A DNA stretch of 64,000 nucleotides from Saxidomus purpurata (GCA_022818135.1 JAFMSR010000010.1:8789688-8853687), one strand, 5' to 3'. Positions 10,236-20,660 are shown, counted from the first letter of the stretch. Notes: a model not told the origin generated them from the sequence alone. Program-made: numbers and translations.

Positions 10236-10737
10236 ATTCATTTTAATTGACTGCACTTTCACTGGATGCTCAATTGATAACTTCAGCAGGACATTTCGAA
10301 CCTCCTTAACACTGAAACTAGTTTGTCGTTCAGTTAACAGTTTGGTGGTTTCTACCGGAGTTCTTTAACAAGCTGTTTTTTCTCTTCAATTGTTTAAAGA
10401 AAACATGTAATTTACCTCTTCAAATATAAGATTTATGTTCCTGCACTATAAGACTATTAAGTGAAACATTTTACATTTAAAAGAAGTGATGTTGTTGTTT
10501 CATTATATAAAATTCTAAGCAACATGATTCCGATCTATTCTTAATGAATGTTAAATGTTATGTTAGCCATTTTGTAAACTTAATGGTAGACATAGTTTCA
10601 AAATGAACATAAACAAATTTTCAAAACAGATATGAATTCATTACGCTTCTTTACGTGTTCGATGAATTCGAACACTTTATGGACTTTGAATACACATCAC
10701 AATGCTTACAATGAATATAGCTTTACAGTTCATTCTA

Positions 10738-11600
10738 ATATGCCTACGGTATATTTCTATATATATATAGTCAATTCGAGTGCATTAATATGATTAAAGC
10801 ACTCGGAAAAGTAGGCGGAGTTTCGGACATGGAAGTAGCTCCTTCCGACTTTTCTAATTTACTCCCGCGCAAAAATAAAATATAGAAATGGAAATAATAT
10901 CAGTATAAATACATCAGTCGCATGAAAAAGATTTGTTTAAGAACCTAAATATTATTTTTGATTGCGTCAAGTAAGCCTTAGAATACCCTCATCTTGTTTT
11001 CCTTAAAAAAGGCCAAGAAATTCAGGATGAACAGTCATACAATGTTTTGATTCCGGGAGACAAAACTGTGAATGGAAACGTTTACGTCATCACACTGACG
11101 TCATTACTCCACGTTAAAACGTTGTACAGTTCAAATTAACGGTACGCATTTAAATCGATTGGCTGCTTTGTTAGGTTCTGAATCTGACGTCTTCTGCATA
11201 ATGTCAGTCAGGTATTTCTTTTTATATTTTATGTATTAGATGATTAAACTAAAATAAGTTTGTATAATATAGTTATGTTTGATATATTGAATGGTTGCCC
11301 GAATAGGGGAGTGAATTCCAACAGCTACTACTTATGCTGTTTTACACATTACCGCCAAACTGAAAAAAAGGTCCGTAGTAGTTACGATAGTTTTTAAAAA
11401 ATCGGCTTCTAAGAATCGAAATAATCTATGTCTTGGAGTGCTTTATCGAAATTGAAGCATTTCCCGTCGGTAATGTGCCTGCGTAATAATTCACTCGGGC
11501 TTCGCCCTCGTGAATTATTCCGCCAGGCACATCACCTCCGGGGAATGCTTCAATTTCGATAAAGCACTCCAAGACATAGATTATTTCTTAAGTAAAACAT
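10738..11600. mobile_element. fold-back element of about 860 bp inserted in a tRNA unit
   Basis: The uninterrupted local sequence is seen near 5965-6030 in the opposite orientation. Here it is split: the left flank ends near 10735 and the right flank resumes at TCGGAATTGATCC (about 11608). The insert contains a long, nearly perfect inverted repeat whose arms (about 11420-11495 and 11506-11588) include CTTGGAGTGCTTTATCG, around a CGGGCTTCGCCC centre. No transposase ORF is visible, so it would be non-autonomous. Confidence 0.7.
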
Positions 11601-11657
11601 ATCGGAATTGATCCTCATATTAAGTCGTATTTTAATCCATCTTACTCATCAAAAGTA

Positions 11658-11729
11658 GGGCTTGTCCGGGATTTGAACCCGGGACCTCTCGCACCCGAAG
11701 CGAGAATCATACCCCTAGACCAACAAGCC
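11658..11729 (-). tRNA. tRNA-Pro(CGG)
   Basis: Perfect minus-strand copy with anticodon CGG and compensated GGCTTGT/ACAAGCC acceptor. Divergent with TGG at 11841 over 111 bp. It belongs to the inverted copy of the unit. Confidence 0.97.
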
Positions 11730-11840
11730 TTTAATAATTATGTCTTTATATGATAGTTTTCATATTCAGATATTAAGTAAAAATGCATTATTAGAGTACG
11801 CTTTAGCTATATATCATTTATGCTGTAGTTCAATAACCGT

Positions 11841-11912
11841 GGCTCGTTGGTCTAGGGGTATGATTCTCGCTTTGGGTGCGAGAGGTCCCGGGTTCAAATC
11901 CCGGACGAGCCC
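11841..11912 (+). tRNA. tRNA-Pro(TGG)
   Basis: Perfect cloverleaf, anticodon TGG, followed by CATTTATTTT. Confidence 0.97.
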
Positions 11913-12394
11913 ATTTATTTTAATTGACTGCACTTTCACTGGATGTTTTGCTCAATTGATAACTTCAGCAGGACATTACAAACCTCCTTAACACTGAAAT
12001 TAGTATGTCGTTCAGTTAACAGTTTGGTAGTTTCTACTTAAAGAAAACCGGAGTTCTTTAACAAGCTGTTTTGTCTCTTCAATTGTTTAAAGAAAACATG
12101 TAATTTTCCTCTTCAAATATGAAAGATATGTTAACGCACTATAAGACTATTTAGTGAAACATTTTACATTCAAAATAAGTGATGCTGTTGTTTCGTTATA
12201 TTAAATTCTAAGCAACATGATTCCGATCTATTCTTTAATGAATGTTAAATGTTATGTTAGCCATTTTGTAAACTTAATGGTAGACATAGTTTCTAAATGA
12301 ACATCAAAACAGATATGAATTAATTACGCTTCTTTACGTGTCGATGAATTCGAACACTTTATGGACTTTGAATACATGTACATGTATATTTAAA

Positions 12395-12453
12395 CGGATT
12401 TGAACGCGGGTCCTCTGGCACAGGCAGTGAGAATACTCATAGACCAACGAGCC
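12395..12453 (-). pseudogene. tRNA-Pro-type relic, 3' end lost
   Basis: Minus-strand mirror of the relic at 5822, with the same D-arm subtype and missing acceptor 3' strand. Confidence 0.6.
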
Positions 12454-12782
12454 TTTTAGCGATAAAACACCATTTTAAATGTTGAATTCATAGTCTATAT
12501 TTCATTGAATGCGTAATGAAATTATAAGAGTTTCTATTACTTATTAACAACATGCCATTATGTAAAATTATCTTTGTTTTGTTCACTACATTGTTCAAGG
12601 TCACGACAATCCTACTTTGTGCAATACTTGATCAAATAAGTCGACAATATCTTCAACATATCAATCGATAGTAAAAAGGTAACGACTGTTCAAAATTTTA
12701 TCATTCAAAATACAAATAATGAAGTTCAATTTTCACTTTACCGGACGATTATTATTTTAATCAATGTAACTTGTCAAAAGTA

Positions 12783-12854
12783 GGGCTCATCCGGGATTTG
12801 AACCCGGGACCTCTCGCACCCTAAGCGAGAATCATACCCCTAGACCAACGAGCC
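12783..12854 (-). tRNA. tRNA-Pro(AGG)
   Basis: Full 72-nt gene with anticodon AGG. The acceptor has a single G-T wobble (GGCTCGT against ATGAGCC). It is the inverted counterpart of the AGG genes at 5440 and 8523, with the same 129-bp spacer to its partner relic. Confidence 0.93.
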
Positions 12855-12983
12855 TTTCATGACATAACATGCATTTTAAAAATAATTTTATACAATTGCT
12901 TAATACTCATGTAAACTGGATGCATTTGTACACGTAGATTATGTTCAAGGGTTATCCCAAATGATCTCAAAGTTTTAAACCGT

Positions 12984-13035
12984 GGCTCGTTGGGCTTGGG
13001 GTATGATTCTCGCTTTGTTAGCGAGAGATGCCTGC
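12984..13035 (+). pseudogene. tRNA-Pro relic lacking T arm (partner of AGG)
   Basis: Acceptor 5' side, D arm and anticodon stem are intact with loop TTTGTTA. The T arm is replaced by TGCCTGCTTTAAATGAAC, as in the 5255 relic. Confidence 0.65.
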
Positions 13036-13289
13036 TTTAAATGAACTGACACTTCCGATATATCAATCGGAAAACAATTACTGCGGAAAATCAGTAGTAT
13101 AAAGTTAGGCGCTTCTTCATACATTAAAAAGGAGTGACGTTGGTTTTCGTGATATAAAGTTCTTGCTGATTTTAATGACTGTTATACTCATGTACGTTAA
13201 ATGAATGGACTCGTCCTGAATTTTACTCTGGCACACGAAGCATTATCAGGGTTTGAGCTATCGTTAACTTAAATAGCTTGATGCTTTTT

Positions 13290-13325
13290 GTTCGTTGGTC
13301 TAGGGGTATGATTCTTGCTTTTCTA
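13290..13325 (+). pseudogene. 5' half of a proline tRNA
   Basis: TTCGTTGGTCTAGGGGTATG and the 5' anticodon stem are present, and homology then stops. Inverted match to 6912-6943. Confidence 0.55.
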
Positions 13326-13470
13326 ACTTTATTTCGTACATTTTAACTTGTTTATTTCGAAACCATGTCCACCATGAAATTTATAAAATGATTGATCTAT
13401 ATCTGATAACTTAAAATTATATAACATTCATCCGAAGTCGTATTTCAATCCATCTTACTCATCAAAAGTA

Positions 13471-13542
13471 GGGCTTGTCCGGGATTTGAACCCGGGACCT
13501 CTCGCACCCGAAGCGAGAATCATACCCCTAGACCAACGAGCC
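13471..13542 (-). tRNA. tRNA-Pro(CGG), one acceptor mismatch
   Basis: Anticodon CGG and all arms are intact except that the acceptor has GGCTCGT against ACAAGCC, i.e. C5 opposite A68. This looks like a reversal or conversion of one side of the compensated pair. Divergent with TGG at 13654 over 111 bp. Confidence 0.85.
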
Positions 13543-13653
13543 TTTAATAATTATGTGTTGATATGATTGTTATCATATTTAGATATTAAGTAAAAATGCA
13601 TTATTAGAGTACGTTTTAGCTTTATATCATTTCTGCTCTAGCTCGATAACTGT

Positions 13654-13725
13654 GGCTCGTTGGTCTAGGGGTATGATTCTCGCTTTGGGTGCGAGAGGTC
13701 CCGGGTTCAAATCCCGGACGAGCCC
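13654..13725 (+). tRNA. tRNA-Pro(TGG)
   Basis: Perfect cloverleaf, anticodon TGG, followed by CATTCCTTTT. Confidence 0.97.
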
Positions 13726-14031
13726 ATTCCTTTTAATTGACTGCACTTTCACTGTATGTTTTGCTCAATTCATAACTTCAGCAGGACATTACGAACGACC
13801 TTAACAGTTAACAGTTTGGTGGTTTCCACTTAAAGAAAACCGGAGTTCTTTAACAAGCTGTTTTTTCTTCAATTGTTTAAAGAAAACATGTAATTTTCCT
13901 CTTCAAATATAAAATATATGTTCACGCACTATAAGACTATTAAGTGAAACATTTTACATTCAAAATAAGTGATGTTGTTGTCTGAGCTATTTTATAACTT
14001 TAATAAATATAACATTCATTATTGAAAGTAG

Positions 14032-14078
14032 GGCTCGTTGGTTTATGGCTTTGATTCTCGCTTCGTGTGCGAGTCCAT
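14032..14078 (+). pseudogene. truncated tRNA-Pro-type relic, CGT loop
   Basis: Acceptor 5' side, altered D arm and loop TTCGTGT are fused directly to a GCGAGTCC acceptor 3' end; the T arm is deleted. Confidence 0.55.
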
Positions 14079-14494
14079 TCATTTACCTACCATGAATATA
14101 ATATCCATTAAAAATCAGCGAAGAATTTTATATGACGAAAAACAACGTCACTCCTTTTTAATGTATGAAGAAGAGCAAATTGTGATATGTTTATATTTGA
14201 AGAAATGAATTGATATATGTTTACTTTAACATCTGAAGAAAGAACCGTTACACAAATGTTCGTACAACAACGTGTAAAAGGAATCAGGTTTTCGTTAAGA
14301 CAAAACCCAAAAACAGTTAACAGTACAACATCGTCATTTCATTATTTAGGAGGCTACTAGTTGAAAATATTAATAGACAACAAAACTGCACTTTCACCTT
14401 TTACATATATTTTATATAACTGCTTTATTCAAATGTAAAGTGAATGCATTTATATGTTTTGAGCTATCGTTAACTCAAGTAGCATGATGCTTTT

Positions 14495-14558
14495 GGTTCG
14501 TTGGTCTAGGGGTATGTTTCTCGCATTGGGTGCGAGAGGTTCAAATCCCTGACGAGCT
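14495..14558 (+). pseudogene. tRNA-Pro(TGG) with T-stem deletion
   Basis: D and anticodon arms are near consensus (loop ATTGGGT). Seven bases of the variable region and 5' T stem are missing and the acceptor ends in GAGCTT. Confidence 0.65.
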
Positions 14559-14710
14559 TTTCGTTTGATAAGTTATATTGATTAAGATAATAATTTCCTC
14601 GTAAAATCATAGGCAAAAACATATATTTGGATTTTATTATTTATGTTTTGAATACTTTGAACAGTCGTAACCTTTCAGTACTGAGTTTTCGCTGAAGATA
14701 TGTCAGTTTG

Positions 14711-14751
14711 AACTCTGGCTCATGAAGCAAGGATACCCATAGACCAACAAA
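14711..14751 (-). pseudogene. tRNA relic fragment
   Basis: The minus strand has a D arm and 5' anticodon stem remnant. Divergent with a faint relic at 14860. Confidence 0.45.
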
Positions 14752-14859
14752 CATTTTAACGACAAAACATCATTTAAAATGTTGAATTCAACGACTACAT
14801 GTTATTGAATGCGTAATGAAATTATAAAAGTTTCTATTACCTTTAAACAACATGTAATT

Positions 14860-14912
14860 TGACAGGTTCATCCATTTAGGGGTGTTAAAGACCCGAACGA
14901 GCCCATATACTT
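14860..14912 (+). pseudogene. very decayed tRNA relic
   Basis: Only GGTTCATCCATTTAGGGG and an AACGAGCCC end remain. It occupies the position expected for the plus partner of the 14711 relic. Confidence 0.35.
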
Positions 14913-15061
14913 TAAAATAATTTCTCAAGTGTCTGCGATTTCGTTCTTCAATGTAATATCGTGCAGCGGAGAGCCATATTTATCGAAACTGAGCTTGACA
15001 TGATGATGCAATAAGAGGCAACAAATTACATTTATATGTGACTAGGCACAGAGTTGTGACT

Positions 15062-16408
15062 GTACTGACAAAATGTGAAAACGGTTTGCGTCAGGGAGAC
15101 CATTTATCCCCTTTGCTCTTCAGCCTTTACTTAAACGACCTTGAACTATACTTATCTAATCAAGGAAACAATGGAATAGATGTGAATATTTCATCAAACG
15201 AAGTGAACGCGTTATTCAAAATTATCATTCTGTTATACGCAGACGATACCGTAATATTTGCGAAGGATAAAAATGAGCTTCAGAAATGCTTGAATGATTT
15301 TCACGATTATTGTAAATTATGGAAACTGGAAGTTAATATAAAAAAACACAAGTAATGGTGTTTGGGGCTAGAAATTTGAAACATTTCCCATTTTTACCTC
15401 GGTAATAAAGAGTTAGAAATCGTTAAAACTTACAAATACCTCGGTCTTTATTTTTCACATAACAGGAGCTTTGCATATGCAAGACAACACATAGTCAAAC
15501 AAGCAAATAAAACAATGCATTTATTAATGATGCGAATAAATAACTTAGACATTCCGATAGATCTACAGCTAAAGCTATTTGATAATACGGTTTTACCTAT
15601 ACTAACATACGGCTGTGAAATTTTTGGCTATGAAAATTTATCGCTAATTGAAAAAGTACATAACGAGTTTTTACGCAAAATAACAAAAACACGAAAAAGC
15701 ACCCCAATGTACATGTTATACGCAGAATTAGGTCGATACCCCATTGAATTGACAATTAAATCACGAATGATAGCTTTTTGGAACAGGCTTCTGCTCGGTA
15801 AAAACAGTAAACTGGCATATCTATGCTACGAAGCAATGCTTTTCTCGCGTGAATTTAAAAATTACCGCTGGTTGAAACATATTTATGACATTCTTAATAA
15901 TACTGGTTGCTCATACTTATGGTTAAATCAAAGGAATCTAGATTTCAGACACTGTGCAAACTTAATAAAAGAAACACTAATCAATCAATTCTATCAACAA
16001 TGGTCGAACAATTTAGAAAACTCCTCAAAAGGAAGAACATATAAACTATTTAAAGAAACAATAAGCTTTGAAAATTACCTGAAAATTTTACCACGACAAC
16101 AAGGACTAACACTATTAAAATTTAGAACAGCGAATCACAAACTCCCAATAGAAACAGGTCGCTGGAAAAATAATCATAAAGAATATAAAGACAGAAACTG
16201 TACGTTCTGCTTCTCAGACTTGGGGGACGAATTTCACACACTTCTATGCTGTAAAAGGTTTAAAACACTCCGTGAGAAATTACTCCCCCCAGACATAATC
16301 AAGCACCCAAATATTCTGTCATTTAAGAAAATTCTAAACACGGATAACATCTACTTGCTACGAAACCTTGAACAATTAATAGCGTATATACTGAAAATCA
16401 CCAAATAA
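15062..16408 (+). pseudogene. reverse-transcriptase/C-terminal ORF of the LINE, frameshifted
   Basis: The first open segment (to 15355) has the RT motif LRQGD followed by a YADD catalytic box (about 15235). It goes out of frame at a run of six A (about 15340) and again near 15400. The second open segment (15515-16408, 297 codons) contains the RT thumb region and a C-terminal cysteine/histidine knuckle (CTFC...H...CC, about 16198-16260), common in animal LINEs. Several frame breaks and the missing 5' half mean it cannot move by itself. Confidence 0.8.
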
Positions 16409-16905
16409 CTATTCAACGGCTTAGAAAATAAAATATTACCGTGTTCAAAACTGTAAATAATATCCAGTAAGTCACTATTGTAACGACCTGCCGACTATTT
16501 GTTGATATTTACATCGCAGATTACTACCCGCGACGCCAATTGATAAAGTTTTTTTCCCCCCGTTAAAACTGCTATTGTTAGAATCATGATAATACGAACA
16601 CGATTTCCTCGTGCACGAGTAAATGAATTTTCACGGGTTAATTTATCCATGTTATAGTAAATTGATTACGATACACCCCAATAAAAATGGTAATGAGATA
16701 TTATATGTTATAAGTTTCCCCGTGAAACCGGATCATAAAATTGCAACACCTATAACATTGGTTAATACCATCAAAATAATTATTTTTTGTCCACCACACT
16801 TTGTACTATTGAGAAAAATTTGATCTTGTTGTTACCCATGCATTAATTGAAAATGTTCATGTGTAACCTGATTATACTAATAAAGAGTTGTCTTGTCTTG
16901 TCTTG
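15065..16905 (+). mobile_element. 5'-truncated LINE (non-LTR retrotransposon)
   Basis: The element begins inside the reverse-transcriptase domain and ends with an AATAAA-like signal followed by a (TCTTG)n tail (about 16888-16905). The tetramer ACTG flanks both sides (15064-15067 and 16906-16909). The uninterrupted local unit is visible at about 4219-4250 and 20925-20945 and lacks the insert. This fits target-primed insertion into the tRNA-unit spacer, with 5' truncation. The family is not determined. Confidence 0.85.
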
Positions 16906-17148
16906 ACTGTTTCAATTATCATTGTTTTGTTCCCTACATTGTTCAAGCTCACGACAAGCCTACTTTTTGCAATACATGACCAAATAAGTTTATAATATCT
17001 CTAAAATAGCGATCGAAACAATTCCAGAGTGATAAATTAGCAGTAAACAGGTAACGATTGTACACAATATTAATGAAGCCTATTTACGTTTGTGCCTTTC
17101 ACTTTACCGGACGATTATTATTTAAATCAATCTTAATCATCAACAGTA

Positions 17149-17219
17149 GGGCTCGTCCGGGATTTGAAACCGGGACCTCTCGCACCCGAAGCGAGAATCC
17201 AACCCTAGACCAACGAGCC
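17149..17219 (-). pseudogene. tRNA-Pro(CGG), D-arm deletion
   Basis: Anticodon and acceptor are intact. The D loop has lost one base and is altered (ATCCAACCC on the plus strand), and the T stem has one mismatch. 71 nt. Activity uncertain. Confidence 0.55.
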
Positions 17220-17478
17220 TTTGATAACTACATATGTATTTTAAAAAACAAATTTGTAAAATTGCTAAATACAAATGTAAAGTGAATGCATTAGTGAAGC
17301 CTACTTTTCGCAATACAAATGTACTTCACCAAGTAAGTCGACAATATCTTTAACATAAAAAGGTAACGACTGTTCAAAATTTTATTATTCAAAATACAAA
17401 TATTAAAGCCCATTTACGTTTTTGTCTTTTGCTCTACCGGACGATTATTATTTTAATCAATCTTACTTATCAAAAGTA

Positions 17479-17545
17479 GGGCTCATCCGGGATTTGAACC
17501 CGTTTCGCACCCTAAGCGAGAATCATACCCCTAGACCAACGAGCA
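17479..17545 (-). pseudogene. tRNA-Pro(AGG) with variable-loop/T-stem deletion
   Basis: The anticodon arm (AGG) and D arm are consensus. Bases of the variable region and 5' T stem are lost (CCCGTTTCGC on the plus strand) and the acceptor begins TGCTC. 67 nt. Confidence 0.65.
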
Positions 17546-17672
17546 TTTCATGACGTATTAGTATTTTAAAAATAATTATATACAATTGCTAAATACAAAT
17601 GTAAAGTGAATGTATTATTACACGGAGATTATATGCCAGCGATTTCTCAAATGATCTCAGTTTTATAACCGT

Positions 17673-17730
17673 GGCTCGTTGGTATAGGGGAATGGTTCTC
17701 GCTTTGAATGCGAAAGGTCCCAGCTTTAAA
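17673..17730 (+). pseudogene. tRNA-Pro relic lacking T arm, TGA loop
   Basis: Divergent partner of the AGG relic at 17479 (127-bp spacer). Acceptor 5' side and D arm remain, the anticodon loop is TTTGAAT, and the T arm is lost. Confidence 0.6.
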
Positions 17731-18473
17731 AGAATAGACAATTCCGATTATAATTAATGAAAGGGCAAGCAATATTCATTTTGTTCATTGTCATTAGTAA
17801 TTCTTTACGTGAAACAGATATCTATAAAATTATTCAAATTAACGGAAAATGTAAAGAGATGTATTCATCTCATATCTATTTTTACTACGTTTATGTTCAT
17901 TTCAAAACTTTGTCCACTATGAAATTGATAAAAACGCGTATCTAGGTCTTATAAGTTATATATATATAATTCATTAAGAATCGATCGAAATGTTTATAAT
18001 GTAGAAAAACAACAACACGTCTATGTAAATGTTTCACCAAATGTTGCAATGGTGGTTTAAATTGTATTTAGCCCATAAACTGTTCAATAGATTCTGAAAT
18101 GTTAAAAAATTTCATTATTCAATAAACTTTTCCGCATGTGTCCTCGAAATGAAAGTTCACATGATGATGCAATAAGAAGCAACGAATTCACTGAGACTAT
18201 ATTACTAGGCTCAGCATTATGACTGCACGCAATGTTCTTTATCATTCTTGATTTGTTCACAACAATGTTCAAGCACACAATACTAATTACTTGTAATGTT
18301 TCAACAAATCAGTTTGAAATCTTCAAAATATCAATCGGAAAAAAAATACTGTGCAAAATCAGTTGTCAAAAGTAATGATTATTCAAAATGTTCCGATATC
18401 AAAAACAGACAAGTTATTACTTGTAGGTTTACCGGAAGATTATTTTTCCAATCAATCTTGTTCACCAAAAATA

Positions 18474-18545
18474 GGGCTCATCCGGAATTTGATCACGGGA
18501 CCTCTCGTACCGAAAGCGAGAATCATACCCCTAGACCAACAAGCA
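18474..18545 (-). pseudogene. decayed tRNA-Pro relic
   Basis: 72-nt layout is kept on the minus strand, but the anticodon loop is TTTCGGT, the acceptor starts TGCTTG and the T stem is broken. Divergent with the intact TGG at 18656 (110-bp spacer). Confidence 0.6.
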
Positions 18546-18655
18546 TTGATTGATTATGTGTTAACATAATTGTTATATATATTCTCATGTTACGCAAATG
18601 CATTATTAGATTATGCATTAGCTTTATATCATTTATGCTGCAAATCGATAACCGT

Positions 18656-18727
18656 GGCTCGTTGGTCTAGGGGTATGATTCTCGCTTTGGGTGCGAGAGG
18701 TCCCGGGTTCAAATCCCGGACGAGCCC
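18656..18727 (+). tRNA. tRNA-Pro(TGG)
   Basis: Perfect cloverleaf with anticodon TGG, followed by CATTCATTTT. Confidence 0.97.
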
Positions 18728-18840
18728 ATTCATTTTAGTATTTTGCAATGTTACCGGATTTTGAACTCAATCTGTAACTTAGTTTGACTCTATTTATTCA
18801 ACAGAAGCACATTTAATACCAAGGACAATTAACATATAGT

Positions 18841-18940
18841 CGTGAATGGATGCAAGGAAATAGAAGGATGGAAGGAAATGATGGGAGGGAAGGAGGAAGG
18901 AATGGAAGGACAAAGAGAGGAAAGAAGGAAGGAAGAAAAC
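18841..18940 (-). repeat. GGAA/TTCC-rich tail tract
   Basis: A purine-rich GGAA/GGA run on the plus strand (TTCC on the minus). It lies beyond the 3' end of the minus-strand LINE below, after an AATAAA motif (about 18968 on the minus strand), and may be its expanded tail. Confidence 0.6.
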
Positions 18941-19039
18941 TGGATTCAGACAGGTAAAAAAACATGTTTTATTGAAATCGTTTGGTTGCCTATATGTATT
19001 TCTGAACTGGATTAAAAACGAACGAGTTTTGGTCAATTG

Positions 19040-19830
19040 TAAGGTATTCAGAACCGTATAATAAGTTTTTTGCAGAAGACGTGGGCATGTTAATTTGTCG
19101 AAATAGTGTCGTGTTTGATTGTAGAAGTTAGGGCATATAAGAAGGTAGTGATTTGAGGATTCACTGACTCCACACGAGCATGAAGGTGAGTTAATAAGTT
19201 TTGAGAAAATTGTTAAGGGGAGTACAATCTAATCTTAGTCTACAGTGTTGAATCTGAAGTTTTCTGGCATCAGTATTATAATACAATTTGTGTCTGATGA
19301 AGTTTCCAGGTATCCTTGCTTTTAAAAAATGTCGACATCATAACTATTCAATTTATTAATCATTTTCTTATCATGTTGATTTCTAGCTTTGCGTATTTCA
19401 CGAACAACTTCATTCCGTTTAGATCTAAATTTTGACCAGTGATAATCGGTATTGTGGATTTTACCCTTGCAATGTAAACGGCGACGTTGTATAATTAATT
19501 TACGGATGGTGTTTGTAATCCACGGGACTTCATGTGGTCAGTTGTTCGGATGATTCATCAAAATTCTCAAGACTCATTATTTTGTTCCAATCATGGGAAG
19601 TTAAAAGGCTACAGAATTTGTGGTAGTCTCCATTGCCATAATAACAAACTCTGCGTTGATATGTATTACATTTTAGCTTTTTGAAATTAAGGACTAGATC
19701 AATTGGACCGTGATAACGAACATCGTCAGGGATAAATGGGTCATTAACGAAACTGGTTATTAAGTTGCCAGGATTCTTAATACTCGTGAAATCAACTAGT
19801 GAGCGTGCGGTTTCCGTGTAGCGGGTGGGT
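19040..19830 (-). mobile_element. internally deleted LINE fragment
   Basis: Minus-strand translation gives, in order, the end of an endonuclease domain (PTRYTET...LVDF, about 19700-19825), a basic linker typical of the endonuclease-RT join (PWITNTIRKLIIQRRR, about 19460-19530), then directly the LINE C-terminal zinc-knuckle (SCSCG...HYLLICP, about 19110-19190). The whole reverse-transcriptase catalytic region is absent and stops interrupt the frame, so it is a dead deletion derivative. It is unrelated in orientation and tail to the LINE at 15 kb. Confidence 0.75.
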
Positions 19831-19845
19831 ATGTTTATAAGTTTA

Positions 19846-20013
19846 TATGTTATGTTATGCTATGCTATGCTATGCTATGCTATGCTATGCTATGCTATGC
19901 TATGCTATGCTATGCTATGCTATGCTATGCTATGCTATGCTATGCTATGCTATGCTATGCTATGCTATGCTATGCTATGCTATGCTATGCTATGCTATGC
20001 TATGCTATGCTAT
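19846..20013. repeat. (TATGC)n microsatellite
   Basis: About 33 copies of the pentamer TATGC, almost perfect, with TATGT variants at the edges. It is open in one frame only because the 15-nt register has no stop. Confidence 0.98.
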
Positions 20014-20588
20014 GTTTATAAGTTGAGGGAAGCCGTAAGAGTCAATAAATGGTTGGATTGTGTTTTTGTTTAAGACATCGATGTTAAAATCGCACGTTAT
20101 AATTATGATGATTATATTTGTGTTGTTAGCACGATCGATACGTCGTTCAGTTAACTGTTTTCTACTTTTTTTAAAAATAAACCTGAGTCATTTAACAAGT
20201 TGTTTTACAAACATTCGCGAAACGTTTTTTATTCACACGTTAAACTTTAAGAAAACATATAATACACTTCTTCAAATATACAATAAAGCCATTTTATAAA
20301 CTTCATGACAGACATAGTTTCGAAATAAACAAATTTTGAAAAGCAGCTATGATTTTTTACGCTTCTTTACGTTATCTGTGAGTTTGAATACTTTATCGAT
20401 ATCTAGTTAAACATCACAATGGTTACAAGAAATATCGCTTTCCTTTTCAGTAGGAATGGACGGTTCATACAGGATCTTCATTACAAACTTAATTTCGGTT
20501 CTAAGGAGACATGAAGTTTGTTTCCAGCTGAAGTTAACGAATGAGCTCGAAAACCGTAAAATTGTAGTACATATATATAAAAATGAAT

Positions 20589-20660
20589 GGATTCGCCCAG
20601 TATATGAGCTCGGGACCTCTTGCACACGAAGCGAGAATCATATTCTTGGACCAACGAGCC
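20589..20660 (-). pseudogene. decayed tRNA-Pro-type relic, CGT loop
   Basis: Minus-strand copy with anticodon loop TTCGTGT, altered D loop and destroyed T arm. Divergent with 20759 (98-bp spacer). Confidence 0.6.

Noticed and set aside
10162..10368. Short ORFs beginning [16 protein letters not shown] (also 6348-6587, 11740-11991, 18570-18764)
   Set aside because: They are translations through tRNA-Pro genes; the shared peptide is only the tRNA sequence read as codons.
18794..19036. Minus-strand ORF rich in FLPSFLSLSF
   Set aside because: It is a translation of the TTCC-rich tract.
19825..20073. 82-codon ORF of repeated MLCYA
   Set aside because: It is the (TATGC)n microsatellite in an open register, with no coding features.
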